Source of the DNA: Dromaius novaehollandiae
Taxonomy: Eukaryota > Chordata > Aves > Casuariiformes > Dromaiidae
Length of the DNA stretch: 64,000 nucleotides
Direction of reading: 5' to 3'
Assembly (NCBI RefSeq): GCF_036370855.1
Contig: NC_088099.1
Coordinates: 142,989,017 to 143,053,016 of the forward strand
The notes under the pieces are model-generated. The model searched no databases. It worked only from the letters and a program-made list of their open reading frames with translations, and was not told where the DNA came from. The position numbers were made by a program, and so were the translations under genes. Shown piece after piece: positions 62,001 through 64,000 of this stretch; position 1 is the stretch's first letter; each line of letters begins with the position of its first letter.

Positions 62001-64000
62001 CCTCGTTGATTAGTCTCCCAACTTAAAGCTTGTTATTTAGCAAAGAACATTATACCTACTTTAAGACATTTAAACAATGGGGCATTTCATTGTGGCCCTT
62101 CACCTGGGCAATTTCTTTAAGGCTGTCTGCATGAATTGTAAGCCTATATTAGATGTCTACTGCTTGAAATGGTAGTCCTGCTCTACTACAGTAGAACAAG
62201 CTAGCTCTTTTTAATTATTTGCCTTAAAAAGTAAAATGGTTATGATTTAAAAGGCTTAAATCAGGCTGTTTTCATCTCTGAATGTTTAATATTGGCAAAC
62301 CTGGATGAAAGAGGCCAGTAAAGCTGTATTTTCTACACAGTTGTGTAGACGCTTCAGATAAATACTTCCCATTCAAAAGAAATTCTGAAGTGCAGTTAGA
62401 ACTTAGCAGGTTTATATTTAACTATCACTATAGAAAATGGTCAGTTTTCATTCCAACTCCAAGGTAACTGTTCTGCTGCACTTCTGAGGACATGTGAGAA
62501 TATTTATGGTAATAGTACTGCTGATTATGTGCGTCTGAAACAGGCTCTTAAGTTTTGTGTGGAAGGTCATATGCTCCCCCTAGAAGCACTGTTTTTAATG
62601 ACTTTGCTAGGAAGATAAACTTAATTCATCCTTGCTGAAAATTCTGTTAGAGTTCTTGAGTATAATCAAAGGGCAATAGTGAATAGTGGAATTAACTATT
62701 AATTTTGCATAAGCAAAATGTTGCCTGCTCTTAAAACTGTTGTATGTGTAATCTGAAAATGAGATATTACTGACTAGCTTTAGTGAAAGGAAGAGAAGAA
62801 GATTAAATGCACTGCACATATATTAACTCTAACTGACAAGTCTCTAGTATCCCAATTTTGAAGCACCAAGGTTTCTATGTAATATTATGTTACAGAACAC
62901 AAATTTATATGGTGAAGCCAAGGAGATTGTACTGTGGAGCTGCTGTGAAACAGTTGCTCTCAGGTTGTATTCTCTTTGCCTGTAATTCAGTACTGTATAG
63001 AGTATACTAGTTTAGCTTTATAATAGCAAGAATAACTGGAAAAATATACTTCAGTTTGCTTAACTGTGATGTGGCTTAAAAGATGACCACTTGGGCTGGG
63101 TGATTCCCAGAAGCCAGGTTTTTGTAGTCTGCATGTGTGTAGTCTTGTTTAAATAATGACAGCTGTGAAGATTTATTTTTAATATATATTGGTATGTTCT
63201 GTACTCCATGCCATAGACCAGAGTGAATTTGTGGAAACTCTGGTATGTCTTGGGTTTGCACTTGATGAGTTCTGTAGTATGTTTAATTCCATTAAAATTT
63301 GACAGGTCCATTTAGAAGGAGTAATTGTTTGTCAGCAGGGCTGCCTAAAGTTTCCTAGAGTGTTTTCTATGTTCGTTGTACTGTTTTGTATGACTCTTCA
63401 CCTTAATTTGAGTGAACTAGCCTTGTACCTTAAAATGTTCAAGTTTAGTGTTGTGTGCAACACAATACTAGGGCCTGCTGAAATATTTCCTCATTCCTGA
63501 AGGCAAACATAAATTTTTCTTTTTAGTCTTGCTCATCTCTACACTTGCTTCATATAGTGAGGCTGAACACCATATACACATTATTTTCACCTGCAAAGAC
63601 TTTTTGCCCACATATCACATTCACAGCAGAGAAAGAATATGGTGAAGTAAAAAGGATGTTGTGAGGAGAAAAAAGTTGCGGTGGGTTAGAAACATTTCTG
63701 TAATAATATTCAGATGTTAAGATCTGCTTCTGTAAAGCAGGATCATGTAGAGCTCCTTGCCTTTAGGTTTGAAAATATTCTAGTTCAGACTATGGAAGAT
63801 AGTACAAATAAGTTTCATGTGCCTTAACTTGTGTTACATCTGATTTAGAATTTGCATTCATTCTTGAAAACTGGGCATACTATGTGATTATAGACTTTCA
63901 AAATTGGATGTTGCAATCCCCCTTAAAAGCACAGCTAAAAATGCGTTTGTCATGTGTTTTAAGATAAAGCTTTTATTTTGTTCTTCTTGTCAGTTTTTTT

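Larger units (their letters stand above)
58515..64000 (+). other. AZIN1: Start of AZIN1 intron 1, continues beyond right edge
   Basis: Begins with GTGAGT. The first kilobase is CpG island; after about 59.6 kb the composition falls to a normal intronic level. It holds a G12-A-G6 run at 61842-61860. A donor-like GTAAGTAAG at 60230 follows a possible acceptor near 60204, so a second non-coding exon cannot be excluded, but I cannot support one. I see no AZIN1 coding exon. Confidence 0.55.

Overview
This is nuclear DNA from a vertebrate, almost certainly a bird. The window carries CR1-type LINE fragments with the avian 3' end, GC-rich CpG-island promoters, GT-AG introns of bird-like size, and a complete V-ATPase subunit C gene whose protein has the vertebrate length of 382 residues. 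There is no prokaryotic-style gene organisation, and I see no new protein system, CRISPR array or viral genome.

Layout. From 1 to 3.05 kb there are two minus-strand CR1 fragments with decayed reverse-transcriptase frames. From 3.6 to 4.38 kb there is a nested AT-rich tandem-repeat array (degenerate GATATAAA-type units, then a 62-bp unit, then a 16-bp unit). From about 5.3 to 28.3 kb lies one complete minus-strand gene, ATP6V1C1. I assembled twelve coding exons and one non-coding first exon; the coding lengths sum to 1149 nt, which is 382 codons plus stop, with every junction in phase. Its CpG-island promoter at 27.7-28.7 kb holds a perfect GTCACGTGAC CLEAR element, the binding motif of TFEB-family regulators of lysosomal genes. 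From 28.7 to 57.4 kb I find no convincing protein-coding exon; this is intergenic DNA with simple repeats, three GC-rich patches and a few isolated regulatory-looking motifs. From 57.4 to 59.6 kb there is a second, large CpG island with GC boxes, a TATA box and a splice donor at the end of a probable non-coding first exon on the plus strand. Vertebrate gene order places AZIN1 head-to-head with ATP6V1C1, so I call this the AZIN1 promoter, exon 1 and the beginning of intron 1, which runs off the right end. No AZIN1 coding exon is in the window.

The two genes are divergently transcribed with start sites about 30 kb apart. One encodes a proton-pump subunit under probable lysosomal-stress control. 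The other, by inference, encodes a regulator of polyamine synthesis and uptake. I see no evidence that they share a promoter.

The most unusual structures not explained by genes are a perfect 42-bp inverted repeat with an 18-nt loop inside ATP6V1C1 intron 5, the nested minisatellite beyond the ATP6V1C1 3' end, and a duplicated 19-bp YY1-like element downstream of the AZIN1 start.
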